64,000 nt of DNA, from contig NZ_MSJP01000105.1 in assembly GCF_014596525.1 (NCBI RefSeq), positions 1-64,000 on the forward strand. The letters run 5' to 3'. This document shows, in pieces, positions 47,616 through 54,432 of this stretch. This stretch comes from Streptomyces sp. CBMA291 (GTDB lineage: Bacteria > Actinomycetota > Actinomycetes > Streptomycetales > Streptomycetaceae). The translations under genes and the position numbers were made by a program. How positions within the stretch are numbered: the first letter of the stretch is position 1; the number at the start of each line of letters is the position of its first letter. The notes beneath the pieces are model-generated. The model made no database searches, was not told where the DNA came from, and saw nothing but the letters and a program-made list of their open reading frames with translations.

Positions 47616-48402
47616 CGGTCAGCCGCTCCCGGATCAGCTCCGTCACCGTCTCCGGAACCCCGAGCCCCTCCCGTACGTACGCCTCCATCGACCCGTGCCG
47701 GACGGCGACTTCGTCGAGCGCCGCCTCCAGGTACTCGGGGAGGACGCCGATGAGATCGAGGGCCAGCTGAGGGTCGCCGCCCTGCGCGGTGAACCCCTCG
47801 ATCATCGGCGCGTACGCCTGCCGTACCGCCGTGTTGACGGCGAGGTACTCCGTTCGGGTGGTCTCCTCGTCCGCGCCGAGCAGCGAGAGGACGACCACCG
47901 TCGCCCAGCCGGTCCTGTCCTTCCCCGCCGAACAGTGGAAGAGCACGGGACCGGCATCGGGGGAGCCCAGCTCCGTGAGGAACGAGCGGTAGGCGACCCG
48001 TGCGGCGGCGCCGGAGACGAAGGTCCGGTAGGTGCGGGCGAACGCGGCCCGGACCCGGCCGCCGCCCAGCTCCTCCTCGGCCAGCGCGGGATCGGAGAGC
48101 AGCGTCCGCAGCCGCGCGGCGGGCGGCAGCCCGCTGACGGACAGCCGGTCGGCCAGCACGTCCGCGACGAGCGCCCGCGCCCCCGCGGGCAGCCGGTCGG
48201 GGCGTGCGGTGCGCTCGCTCTCCGTACGGAAGTCGACGACGGTACGGACGCCGAGCCCGGCCACCGCGGGTTCGACCGGATCGAGCCGGTCGAGCTGCCC
48301 GGACCGCAGCACGAGCCCGTGCCGGACGGCCCGCCCCGAGGCCAGCGGGAGACCGCCGAGGTCACGCAGGTTGGCGACGGAGGTGGCGGGGATGGCGGAC
48401 AT
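47602..48402 (-). CDS. Tyrosine/serine protein phosphatase (PTP-like, Y_phosphatase3)
   Basis: The 266-residue protein opens with NLRDLGGLPLASGRAVRHG and contains the phosphatase loop FHCSAGKDRTGWA (Cys nucleophile, Arg at +6), the hallmark of the MptpB/IphP-type dual-specificity phosphatases. It would remove phosphate from Tyr/Ser/Thr or phosphoinositides; there is no signal peptide. GGAGGAG precedes the ATG at 48402; the open frame continues upstream but is not protein-like. The gene is alone. Its stop is inside a short tandem repeat. Confidence 0.93.
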   Translation of the reverse strand: MSAIPATSVANLRDLGGLPLASGRAVRHGLVLRSGQLDRLDPVEPAVAGLGVRTVVDFRTESERTARPDRLPAGARALVADVLADRLSVSGLPPAARLRTLLSDPALAEEELGGGRVRAAFARTYRTFVSGAAARVAYRSFLTELGSPDAGPVLFHCSAGKDRTGWATVVVLSLLGADEETTRTEYLAVNTAVRQAYAPMIEGFTAQGGDPQLALDLIGVLPEYLEAALDEVAVRHGSMEAYVREGLGVPETVTELIRERLTVTGA

Positions 48403-48475
48403 GGCGGCGGCTCCTCCGGCTGGTACACGGGGCACGTGCGGGCACGCGCGCTGATACCGAAGGTAGTGGACCGTC

Positions 48476-48532
48476 CACGACGGGGCAGGTCCGCGACGGG
48501 CCCGTGGGCGGTCGCGGACCTGCCGTGTCGTG
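48476..48532 (-). terminator. Long hairpin after the winged-helix regulator gene
   Basis: GGCAGGTCCGCGAC (48484-48497) pairs with GTCGCGGACCTGCC (48511-48524), and outside it CACGAC (48476-48481) pairs with GTCGTG (48527-48532) around a small bulge. It lies about 100 bases beyond the stop at 48633 and just before the phosphatase gene. Confidence 0.65.
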
Positions 48533-48632
48533 ACGACGCCGGGGGAGAGGCCGGAATCTCCCCTCCGTACATGCGGCCTGTGCGTGATGTGCCTTCCCGG
48601 GCCCGGCGCGGACCTGGGCAGGCCGTACGGGA

Positions 48633-49193
48633 TCAGGGGGTGTACTTGTAGCCGACCCGCCGGACGGTCTGGATCGTGTGGCGGTGCTCGGCGCCCAGCT
48701 TGCGGCGCAGCCGGGCCACGTGGACGTCGACCGTACGCCCGTCGCCGACGTGCCCGTAACCCCACACCGTGGTGACCAACTGGTCGCGGGTGTGCACCCG
48801 GTGGGGGTGCGCGACGAGGTGGGCGAGCAGTTCGAACTCCAAGTACGTCAGATCGAGGGCCCGTCCGTCGACGACGGCGATCCGCTGGACCCCGTCGATG
48901 GCCACGGGCCCCGGCTCCTCGGGCGCGGAGACGGGCGCGGGCGCCGGGACGGCGGGCGTCCGGGGCTGCTGTTCGGCCGGTACGAGGACGAGGTAGCCGA
49001 CCATCGGCGGGCGGCCCGGCAGCGTCGGCAGGGTGCCGGGAGGGGCGGGCAGCAGGGTCGCGCCCGGCGGCAGGAAGTCGGCGACCTGGGCGAGGTCGAC
49101 GACCTCGTTGGGATCGACCGCACGCAGCCGGTGCCGGCCGGAACGGACGGCGGCGAGAGGGGAGGCAGGGGTGTGGACCTGGGGATGCGCCAT
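48633..49193 (-). CDS. Winged-helix (OmpR C-terminal type) regulator, GlnRII-like
   Basis: The 186-residue protein has an N-terminal ~95 residues without a recognisable phosphoreceiver (Pro/Ala-rich) and a C-terminal OmpR/PhoB-type winged helix (LDLTYLEFELLAHLVAHPHR, VWGYGHVGDGRTVDVHVARLRRKLG, IQTVRRVGYKY). Its place next to glnII is that of glnRII in S. coelicolor, whose product binds glnA and glnII promoters; this is recalled synteny, so the symbol is not assigned. It may thus act on the GlnR-type site at 50806. A short possible leader peptide gene lies ~100 nt upstream. Confidence 0.87.
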   Translation of the reverse strand: MAHPQVHTPASPLAAVRSGRHRLRAVDPNEVVDLAQVADFLPPGATLLPAPPGTLPTLPGRPPMVGYLVLVPAEQQPRTPAVPAPAPVSAPEEPGPVAIDGVQRIAVVDGRALDLTYLEFELLAHLVAHPHRVHTRDQLVTTVWGYGHVGDGRTVDVHVARLRRKLGAEHRHTIQTVRRVGYKYTP

Positions 49194-49290
49194 GACGGGT
49201 CAGCTCTTTCGCGCGAAGAAACGGACGGACAGGAGTCGTACGTCGTGCGCGTCGGCCGAAGGCCGGGATCGGACCGTACCGATCGGGGCG

Positions 49291-49413
49291 TTAGAGGGCC
49301 GACGCGTTCCTCGCGCGGCAACACACCCGGTCGAAGTCGTGGTGCTGACGGGAAGGCCAGAACGGCTCCAGGTCGTGGCGACCCGGGGTGGTGTCGTTCC
49401 GTGTGATGGCCAT
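49291..49413 (-). CDS. Possible 40-residue leader peptide
   Basis: The short frame starts MAITRNDTT and ends HHDFDRVCCRARNASAL. The RQHHDFDRVCC part resembles the R-x-H-x-D-L-x-R-V pattern of the short actinobacterial leader peptides that precede sulfur and amino acid genes, where Cys or Arg codons set attenuation. TTCAAT lies 6 nt before the ATG, so a leaderless start is possible; AGGGA is only 2 nt away. It precedes the winged-helix regulator gene on the same strand. A longer in-frame start at 49485 is less likely. Confidence 0.45.
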   Translation of the reverse strand: MAITRNDTTPGRHDLEPFWPSRQHHDFDRVCCRARNASAL

Positions 49414-49496
49414 ATCCCTATTGAACCAGAAGGGAATGCCTCGGACGAGCCCCGGGAAGGTCAAAGCCCGTGCAAGGCTTCCCATATGCCGGGAGA

Positions 49497-49522
49497 GGCG
49501 CCCACCGGGAACGGTGGGCGCC
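49497..49522 (-). terminator. Hairpin after glnII
   Basis: GGCGCCCACCG (49497-49507) pairs perfectly with CGGTGGGCGCC (49512-49522) around GGAA, about 90 bases past the glnII stop. Confidence 0.8.
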
Positions 49523-49608
49523 CCTCGTCGGAAAGCGCGGTGGAACGGGGTGGAGCGGGGCCTCTCGGCGAGAGCCGATCAGCCCGGGTCAGCCCGGAGC
49601 GGACCGGA

Positions 49609-50640
49609 TCAGACCTGGCCGGCCTTCTCCAGGGCCTCGCAGCAGGTGTCCACCAGGAGGCGGGTCACCACGTACGGGTCGACGTTCGCGTTCGGACGCC
49701 GGTCCTCGATGTAGCCCTTCTTCTCCTGCTCGACCTGCCACGGGATGCGGACCGAGGCACCGCGGTCCGAGACGCCGTAGCGGTACGTGTCCCAGGGGGC
49801 CGTCTCGTGCAGACCCGTCAGACGGTCGTCGATGCCCGCGCCGTAGTTCTTGACGTGGTCCAGCGGCTTCGAGCCCTCGCCGAGGGACTCGCAGGCGGTG
49901 ATGATCGCGTCGTAGCCCTCGCGCATCGCCCTGGTGGAGAAGTTGGTGTGGGCGCCCGCGCCGTTCCAGTCGCCCTTCACCGGCTTCGGGTCGAGCGTCG
50001 CGGTGACGTCGTAGTCCTCGGACGTGCGGTAGAGCAGCCAGCGGGCGATCCACAGCTGGTCCGAGACCACCAGCGGGGCGAGCGGGCCGACCTGGAACTC
50101 CCACTGGCCGGGCATGACCTCGGCGTTGATGCCGGAGATGCCCAGACCCGCCTTGAGGCAGTTGTCCAGGTGCGCCTCGACGATCGGGCGGCCGTGGATC
50201 TCGTCCGCGCCGACACCGCAGTAGTAGCCGCCCTGCGGGGCGGGGAAGCCGTTGGCCGGGAAGCCGAGCGGACGGGAGCCCTCGAAGAAGGTGTACTCCT
50301 GCTCGATGCCGAAGATCGGCTCCTGGTCGGCGTACCGGGCGGCGACCTCGGCGAGCGGGGCGCGGGTGTTGGACTCGTGCGGGGTCATGTCCGTGTTCAG
50401 GACCTCGCACAGGACCAGGATGTCGTCACCGCCGCGGAGGGGGTCCGGGCAGGTGTAGACGGGCCGCAGGACGCGGTCCGAGGCGTGACCCTTGGCCTGG
50501 TTGGTGCTGGAACCGTCGAAGCCCCAGAGCGGCAGCTCGTCCAGGGGAAGGACGTCACCCACGATGATCTTCGTCTTGGAACGGAGCTTCGCGGTGGGCG
50601 CGGTGCCGTCGATCCAGATGTACTCGGCCTTGAAGGTCAC
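49609..50640 (-). CDS. glnII: Type II glutamine synthetase
   Basis: The 343-residue eukaryote-like GS-II makes glutamine from glutamate, ammonia and ATP. Landmarks are LPLWGFDGSSTNQA, PIFGIEQEYTFFE (metal and glutamate site), GGYYCGVGADEIHGR, GAGAHTNFSTRAMR and DRGASVRIPWQVE. It is heat-labile and not adenylylated by GlnE in known Streptomyces. The start is GTG. A GlnR-type four-half-site operator lies ~165 bp upstream, and the long leader is full of GCTGCG repeats. A hairpin follows the gene. Confidence 0.97.
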   Translation of the reverse strand: MTFKAEYIWIDGTAPTAKLRSKTKIIVGDVLPLDELPLWGFDGSSTNQAKGHASDRVLRPVYTCPDPLRGGDDILVLCEVLNTDMTPHESNTRAPLAEVAARYADQEPIFGIEQEYTFFEGSRPLGFPANGFPAPQGGYYCGVGADEIHGRPIVEAHLDNCLKAGLGISGINAEVMPGQWEFQVGPLAPLVVSDQLWIARWLLYRTSEDYDVTATLDPKPVKGDWNGAGAHTNFSTRAMREGYDAIITACESLGEGSKPLDHVKNYGAGIDDRLTGLHETAPWDTYRYGVSDRGASVRIPWQVEQEKKGYIEDRRPNANVDPYVVTRLLVDTCCEALEKAGQV

Positions 50641-50805
50641 GGGTCTCAGTCCTTTGCGGGTGCTTCTGCTGCGGCGAGGCGCTGCGGCTCGCGGCGCTGC
50701 GAGAAGCTGCGGTGTGCGGTGCTGCGGTCACGCGGTCAAGCGGTGCGCGGTGCTGTCGGGCGACGCTGCGTCGTTCGGCGTCAGGACGTACTTTCGCAAC
50801 CCGGG

Positions 50806-50843
50806 ATTTCCCGTCCGTGTCTCGAATGTGAACCCCGTGTTAC
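50806..50843 (-). promoter_or_regulatory. GlnR-type operator upstream of glnII
   Basis: On the minus strand the half-sites GTAAC, TTCAC, GACAC and GAAAT follow each other, each separated by exactly 6 nt (11-bp period). This matches the published actinomycete GlnR layout gTnAC-n6-GaAAc repeated twice, with best agreement in the first, third and fourth boxes. Confidence 0.7.
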
Positions 50844-50954
50844 TCGGCTCTCGCCCGGTGTGTCCCTCGTCACGCGCGGCGCGGGGCGGGGCGCGGGAGG
50901 GGGAGACCGGCCCGGAGGGGCCCGATTGTCGGTGGCGCGCGGCAGACTGGGGGC

Positions 50955-51863
50955 ATGGTGAAGCACCTGGACGGGAAGCCCCGCATCGGTCTCCTCGGCA
51001 CCGGCCCGTGGGCCGGGAACACACACGCGCCCGCGCTGGCCGGGCATCCGGGAATCGAGTTCAGCGGGGTGTGGGGCAGACGCCCCGAGGCGGCGGCCGG
51101 ACTCGCCGCCGTGTCGGGCACGCGCGCGTACGACGATGTGGACGCCCTGTTCGCGGCCAGCGACGCCGTGGCGCTCGCGCTCCCGCCGGACGTGCAGGCT
51201 CCGCTGGCCGTGCGGGCGGCGGAGGCGGGCTGCCATGTGCTGCTGGACAAGCCGGTCGCGACCACGGTGGCCGGGGCCCGCGCGGTGGCCGGGGCGGTCG
51301 AGTCCGCCGGGGTCGCCTCGGTGGTCTTCTGCACGCTGCGGTTCGCGGAGCCGACGGCCCGGTGGATCGCGGAACGGACGGCGGAGGACGGCTGGTTCCT
51401 GGCCGAGGCGCACTGGCTGGGCTCGCTCTACGGCCCGGGGTCGAGCAGCGCGTTCGCGGCCTCGCCGTGGCGCCGGGAGAAGGGCGGCCTGTGGGACGTG
51501 GGCCCGCACGTCCTCTCGGTTCTCCTGCCGGTCCTCGGCGACGTCACGGAGATCACCGCGGTCCGGGGCGCGGCGGACAGCCACCATCTGGTGCTGCGGC
51601 ACGCGTCGGGCGCGAGCAGCACGACCACGCTCACCCTGAGCGCCCCGCCGGAGGCGGCGGAGGCGTCGCTCAGGCTGTACGGCACCGGGGGCAGAGCCGA
51701 GATGCCCCGCTGGGACGGGGCGGTGGACGCGTTCGGCGCGGCGGTGGACGCCCTGGTCGAGTCGGCCCGCACGGGCGAACCGGACCCGTGCGACGCCCGG
51801 TTCGGCCTGCGGCTGACGGAAATCCTGACGACGGCGGAGAAACGGGCGACGACGGGCTTCTAG
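50955..51863 (+). CDS. Gfo/Idh/MocA-family NAD(P)-dependent oxidoreductase
   Basis: The 302-residue protein starts with a Rossmann NAD(P) site (RIGLLGTGPWAGNTHAPAL), followed by VWGRRPEAAAGLAA, DAVALALPPDVQAPLAVRAAEAG and the catalytic Lys motif HVLLDKPVATTV; the C-terminal beta-sheet domain carries KGGLWDVGPHVLSVLLPVLG. Such enzymes oxidise or reduce sugars, inositols or related compounds; substrate unknown. CAGACT 6 nt before the ATG suggests a leaderless message. Its TAG lies within the first unit of a 14-bp tandem repeat array that continues downstream. Confidence 0.9.
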   Translation: MVKHLDGKPRIGLLGTGPWAGNTHAPALAGHPGIEFSGVWGRRPEAAAGLAAVSGTRAYDDVDALFAASDAVALALPPDVQAPLAVRAAEAGCHVLLDKPVATTVAGARAVAGAVESAGVASVVFCTLRFAEPTARWIAERTAEDGWFLAEAHWLGSLYGPGSSSAFAASPWRREKGGLWDVGPHVLSVLLPVLGDVTEITAVRGAADSHHLVLRHASGASSTTTLTLSAPPEAAEASLRLYGTGGRAEMPRWDGAVDAFGAAVDALVESARTGEPDPCDARFGLRLTEILTTAEKRATTGF

Positions 51864-51905
51864 GGACGGGGCTCCAGGGACGGGCTTCCAGGGACGGGCC
51901 TCCAG
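51851..51905. repeat. Four 14-bp tandem repeats from the oxidoreductase stop codon
   Basis: A 13-base unit GACGGGCTTCTAG at 51851 (with the gene's TAG) is followed by GGACGGGGCTCCAG, GGACGGGCTTCCAG and GGACGGGCCTCCAG at 51864, 51878 and 51892. Confidence 0.85.
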
Positions 51906-51928
51906 GGAAAGGCCCTGCGGGGTGGCCG

Positions 51929-52288
51929 TCAACGGGACAGGGCGTCCCGGACGGCCTCCTCGGAGCGGCCGACGACGGCGGTGCCGTCCTCGGCGGTGAT
52001 GATCGGCCGCTGGATCAGCTTCGGGTGCGCGGACAGGGCCTCGATCCACCGGTCCCGGCCGGCGGCGTCCCGGTCCCACTCCGTCACGCCGAGTTCCCCG
52101 GCGACGGCCTCCTGGGTGCGGGTGATGTCCCAGGGTTCGAGCCCGAGCCGGTCGAGCACGGCCCGGATCTCGTCGGGGGTGGGGACGTCCTCCAGATAGC
52201 GCCGGACGGTGTAGTCGGCGCCCTCGGCGTCGAGCAGGGTGAGGGCGCTGCGGCACTTGGAACAGGCGGGGTTGATCCAGATCTCCAT
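51929..52288 (-). CDS. ArsC/Spx-family thioredoxin-fold protein
   Basis: The 119-residue protein has the arsenate reductase/Spx fold: MEIWINPACSKCRSALTLL (Cys-x2-Cys active site), YLEDVPTPDEIRAVLDRLGL, and LIQRPIITAEDGTAVVGRSEE near the end, where RPI holds the cis-Pro region and R is the arsenate/phosphate-binding Arg of ArsC. The second Cys of the pair is unusual for ArsC and resembles Spx or YffB-like reductases, so the substrate (arsenate or a thiol) is unclear. It converges on the oxidoreductase gene. Confidence 0.9.
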   Translation of the reverse strand: MEIWINPACSKCRSALTLLDAEGADYTVRRYLEDVPTPDEIRAVLDRLGLEPWDITRTQEAVAGELGVTEWDRDAAGRDRWIEALSAHPKLIQRPIITAEDGTAVVGRSEEAVRDALSR

Positions 52289-52438
52289 GGCTCCACGGTA
52301 CCCCCGCGGACCCTCCGCCGATCCGTCCCTAAACCCGGTCTGGCCAGGGGTGATTGTCGGTGGTGACCGCTAAAATAAGGGGTGAAGGTGAGGGTCCCGG
52401 GGAGGGCCCGCACCCCGCCGTTCGCCAGGAGGTAGCCC

Positions 52439-52714
52439 ATGGCTCTCGCCGTGATCCGGACACCGTCCATCGAACCCTGGACCCCACTCCAACGAGCCCC
52501 GCTCCCCGCGGGCCGCCCGCGCGAGTGGTACGTCTCGCACAACCGGCGCCTGAAGGCCATGCGCCTGACGATCGCCCTCCTCGACGCCGGTGTCTACATC
52601 CCGTCGAAGGCGACGAACACGAAGATACGCACCACGGCCACGACCCTCGGCATCCACCCACCGTCGGACACGACGTGCCGGATGGTACGGGCGCTGATCC
52701 GGTACGGGCGCTGA
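52439..52714 (+). CDS. Small hypothetical protein
   Basis: This 91-residue protein follows a strong AGGAGGT ribosome site. It is basic, with WYVSHNRRLKAMRLTIALLDAGVY and IRTTATTLGIHPPSDTTCRMV. I recall similar small proteins in Streptomyces but know no function. The helix-rich middle and Arg/Lys content would fit nucleic-acid or protein binding (inference). A perfect 24-bp hairpin separates it from the convergent excisionase-like gene. Confidence 0.7.
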   Translation: MALAVIRTPSIEPWTPLQRAPLPAGRPREWYVSHNRRLKAMRLTIALLDAGVYIPSKATNTKIRTTATTLGIHPPSDTTCRMVRALIRYGR

Positions 52715-52725
52715 CACGCGCGAAA

Positions 52726-52774
52726 CGGCGGAGGCCGTTGTTTCCCGGGCCCCGGGAAACAACGGCCTCCGCCG
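52726..52774. terminator. 24-bp perfect inverted repeat between convergent genes
   Basis: Bases 52726-52749 pair perfectly with 52751-52774, centred on GGGCCCCGGG. The right arm ends 3 bases before the stop codon of the excisionase-like gene, so it can end transcription from both sides. Confidence 0.88.
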
Positions 52775-52776
52775 CA

Positions 52777-53076
52777 TCAGAAGAGCATGCCGTCGTCTTC
52801 CTCGCTTTCGCCATCCTCCTCGCCGCGCAGTCCCGCTTCGAGGTCGACCGCATACAGCGGCTGCTCCTCGATGTCCAACACGCGGAGCAGGGCAGTGGTG
52901 GGGACCCGGTAGAGTCCGCCGACCCGGAGGACCTGACAGGGGAAGGTTCCCTTGTGGATCAGCCGGTAGGCCGTGCCCGTGCAGATGCCCAGTGCCCTGG
53001 CGGCGGTGCGGAGATCCACCATCACCGGGAGTGCGAACGCCTCGGCGAATCCCAGAGAGCCTTGGCCGCCCCTCAC
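52777..53076 (-). CDS. Excisionase/AlpA-like helix-turn-helix protein
   Basis: The 99-residue protein has a winged helix of the excisionase/MerR-like HTH_17 type: MVDLRTAARALGICTGTAYRLIHKGTFPCQVLRVGGLYRVPTTALLRVL (given here in two overlapping parts: residues ~19-38 and ~39-66). The C-terminus is very acidic (GEEDGESEEDDG). Its GTG overlaps the stop of the upstream gene as GTGA, so the two are coupled. Such proteins are common in integrative elements as Xis or as regulators; no integrase is in the window. Confidence 0.82.
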   Translation of the reverse strand: MRGGQGSLGFAEAFALPVMVDLRTAARALGICTGTAYRLIHKGTFPCQVLRVGGLYRVPTTALLRVLDIEEQPLYAVDLEAGLRGEEDGESEEDDGMLF

Positions 53077-53837
53077 CGCTGCTTCTTCCTGGGGCGCAGG
53101 GAGACGGTGCCGATGCGGCGCGGCCGCTTGTCCCGTACGGCCCGGCGGACGACGTCATGCAGCCCCAGGCGGTCGGCGAGCGCGCCGACCCGCTCGCCCT
53201 CCAGCTGTTCCGCCGAGCCGGTGAACCGCAAGGGGGCACCGAGCCGGTCCCGGCGGTACACGGACGGCAGGTCGACCTCCCAGGTCGGCGTGTCGAGGCC
53301 GTCGAGGTTCCCGAGGAGGTCGTGCCCCGGGCGGACCCGGCTCCGTGCCAGCAGTTCGATGTCGGCCGACGGGAGGAACGACCGGGCGGCCCGCGCGGAG
53401 CGCCAGGCCTGATTGCCGGCGGTGGAAATCAGGTGGTCGATCGGCAGGGGGTGATGCCGCTCCGCCGTCCGTAGGGCATCCATCAGGCCGAGGGCCAGAT
53501 CTCCTTCCACGTCGGCGCGGTTCACACGCAGCCGGGCGCAGACACGGTGGGCCATCCCCGTCAGCCGGGGAAGCGCGAGCCAGACGAGCACCAGTTGCCA
53601 GGGGCCGTCCGGACCCGTCTCCTCCCGCGCCCCGCGGATCACGGCTCGCCATACCGCCTCGCCGAAGGCCTCGTTCTTGTCAGGCCCGTACAGAGCGGCG
53701 TGCGCCTCGGCGATGGAGAGCGTCAGTGTGCCCTGCTTCTCTGTCTCGACGGGCAGGCGCAGATGCTCTGTGGTGCGCGGGTCGTCGAAGTGCTGCTTGA
53801 CCGCCGTGAAGACGCCGCTCGGATACAGCAAGGTCAT
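53073..53837 (-). CDS. Unrecognised protein with sigma-like helical segment
   Basis: The 254-residue protein begins MTLLYPSGVFTAVKQHF. A middle part, MAHRVCARLRVNRADVEGDL followed by ALGLMDALRTAERHHPLP, faintly resembles sigma-70 region-2-like helices; the end is basic (RDKRPRRIGTVSLRPRKKQR). I do not recognise a family. AGGAGA lies about 8 bases before ATG 53837; the longer upstream frame is not used. It overlaps the excisionase-like gene by 4 bp and forms its operon, which suggests a mobile-element or phage-derived control unit. Confidence 0.72.
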   Translation of the reverse strand: MTLLYPSGVFTAVKQHFDDPRTTEHLRLPVETEKQGTLTLSIAEAHAALYGPDKNEAFGEAVWRAVIRGAREETGPDGPWQLVLVWLALPRLTGMAHRVCARLRVNRADVEGDLALGLMDALRTAERHHPLPIDHLISTAGNQAWRSARAARSFLPSADIELLARSRVRPGHDLLGNLDGLDTPTWEVDLPSVYRRDRLGAPLRFTGSAEQLEGERVGALADRLGLHDVVRRAVRDKRPRRIGTVSLRPRKKQR

Positions 53838-54044
53838 GGTTCTCTCCTGTGGTGCCACGCGCAGATGTCTGATCGAAGGGCCGTGTCGAAGGACGGGGAG
53901 GGAGCTCCTGGCCGCAGCCCATAGGGACATTTCGGTCAGGAGTCCCAGGAGTCTCAAATTTCCGCGATTTCATCGAGGAGACCTCCCGTAGGGTGCCCGC
54001 CGCAGGACGGGCACCCGAGTCATGGCGAGGGAGGGCGTCGGCTG

Positions 54045-54197
54045 TTAGGCCTGCTCGCCTGTCGGCTTCTCCGGTTTGGCGGTCGGCGGGGTCTCAGGGG
54101 TGGACTGCGGCGGCTGGCCTGCCGCGCGGCGGGTCGGGCGGAAGGAGGTCGAGCGCTTGAGCCTCGCTCCCGGGCGGTTCGGGCGACCGCTGTTCAT
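54045..54197 (-). CDS. 50-residue basic peptide divergent from the SARP/NB-ARC regulator
   Basis: The frame starts MNSGRPNRPGARLKRSTS and ends PPTAKPEKPTGEQA. It has AAGGGGAT about 6 bases before the ATG. The peptide is basic at the front and Pro/Thr/Glu-rich at the end, without Cys and without a signal peptide or leader/core pattern of a known RiPP. It sits head to head with the SARP regulator gene and just after the 53073 gene on the same strand. It could be a signal, toxin or regulator, or be spurious. Confidence 0.5.
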   Translation of the reverse strand: MNSGRPNRPGARLKRSTSFRPTRRAAGQPPQSTPETPPTAKPEKPTGEQA

Positions 54198-54290
54198 TGA
54201 AAATCCCCTTTTCGTGTTCGATCCGAGGTGGTGCGCAGTCCGGCGTGCTGCCGGGCCGCCGACGGAATGTTGCCAGAGCGGCACGGGGGG

Positions 54291-54333
54291 TGAGGCACCA
54301 AATCTGAGGCGAATGTGAGGAGAAAATGAGACA
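54291..54333 (+). promoter_or_regulatory. Direct heptamer repeats like a SARP box
   Basis: TGAGGCG (54305), TGAGGAG (54316) and TGAGACA (54327) recur at an exact 11-bp period with 4-bp spacers, and a further TGAGGCA lies at 54291. SARP activators bind heptamer direct repeats with 11-bp periodicity just upstream of the -10 region. The array lies between the 50-residue peptide gene and the SARP gene, so autoregulation or control of the peptide is plausible. Confidence 0.5.
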
Positions 54334-54432
54334 GGAGGGAGAGTTTTGCGGCGCAAGCCTTGGCTCCTATGTGGACATGGGCGTGCGCGGAGGTGGCGGG
54401 GCCGCCTCCGGAGGTGTGCGAGAGGAAGATCA

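Noticed and set aside
54346..54432. An earlier ATG (54346) for the SARP gene
   Set aside because: The added 29 residues are Arg/Trp-rich without family likeness, and the ribosome site fits TTG 54433.
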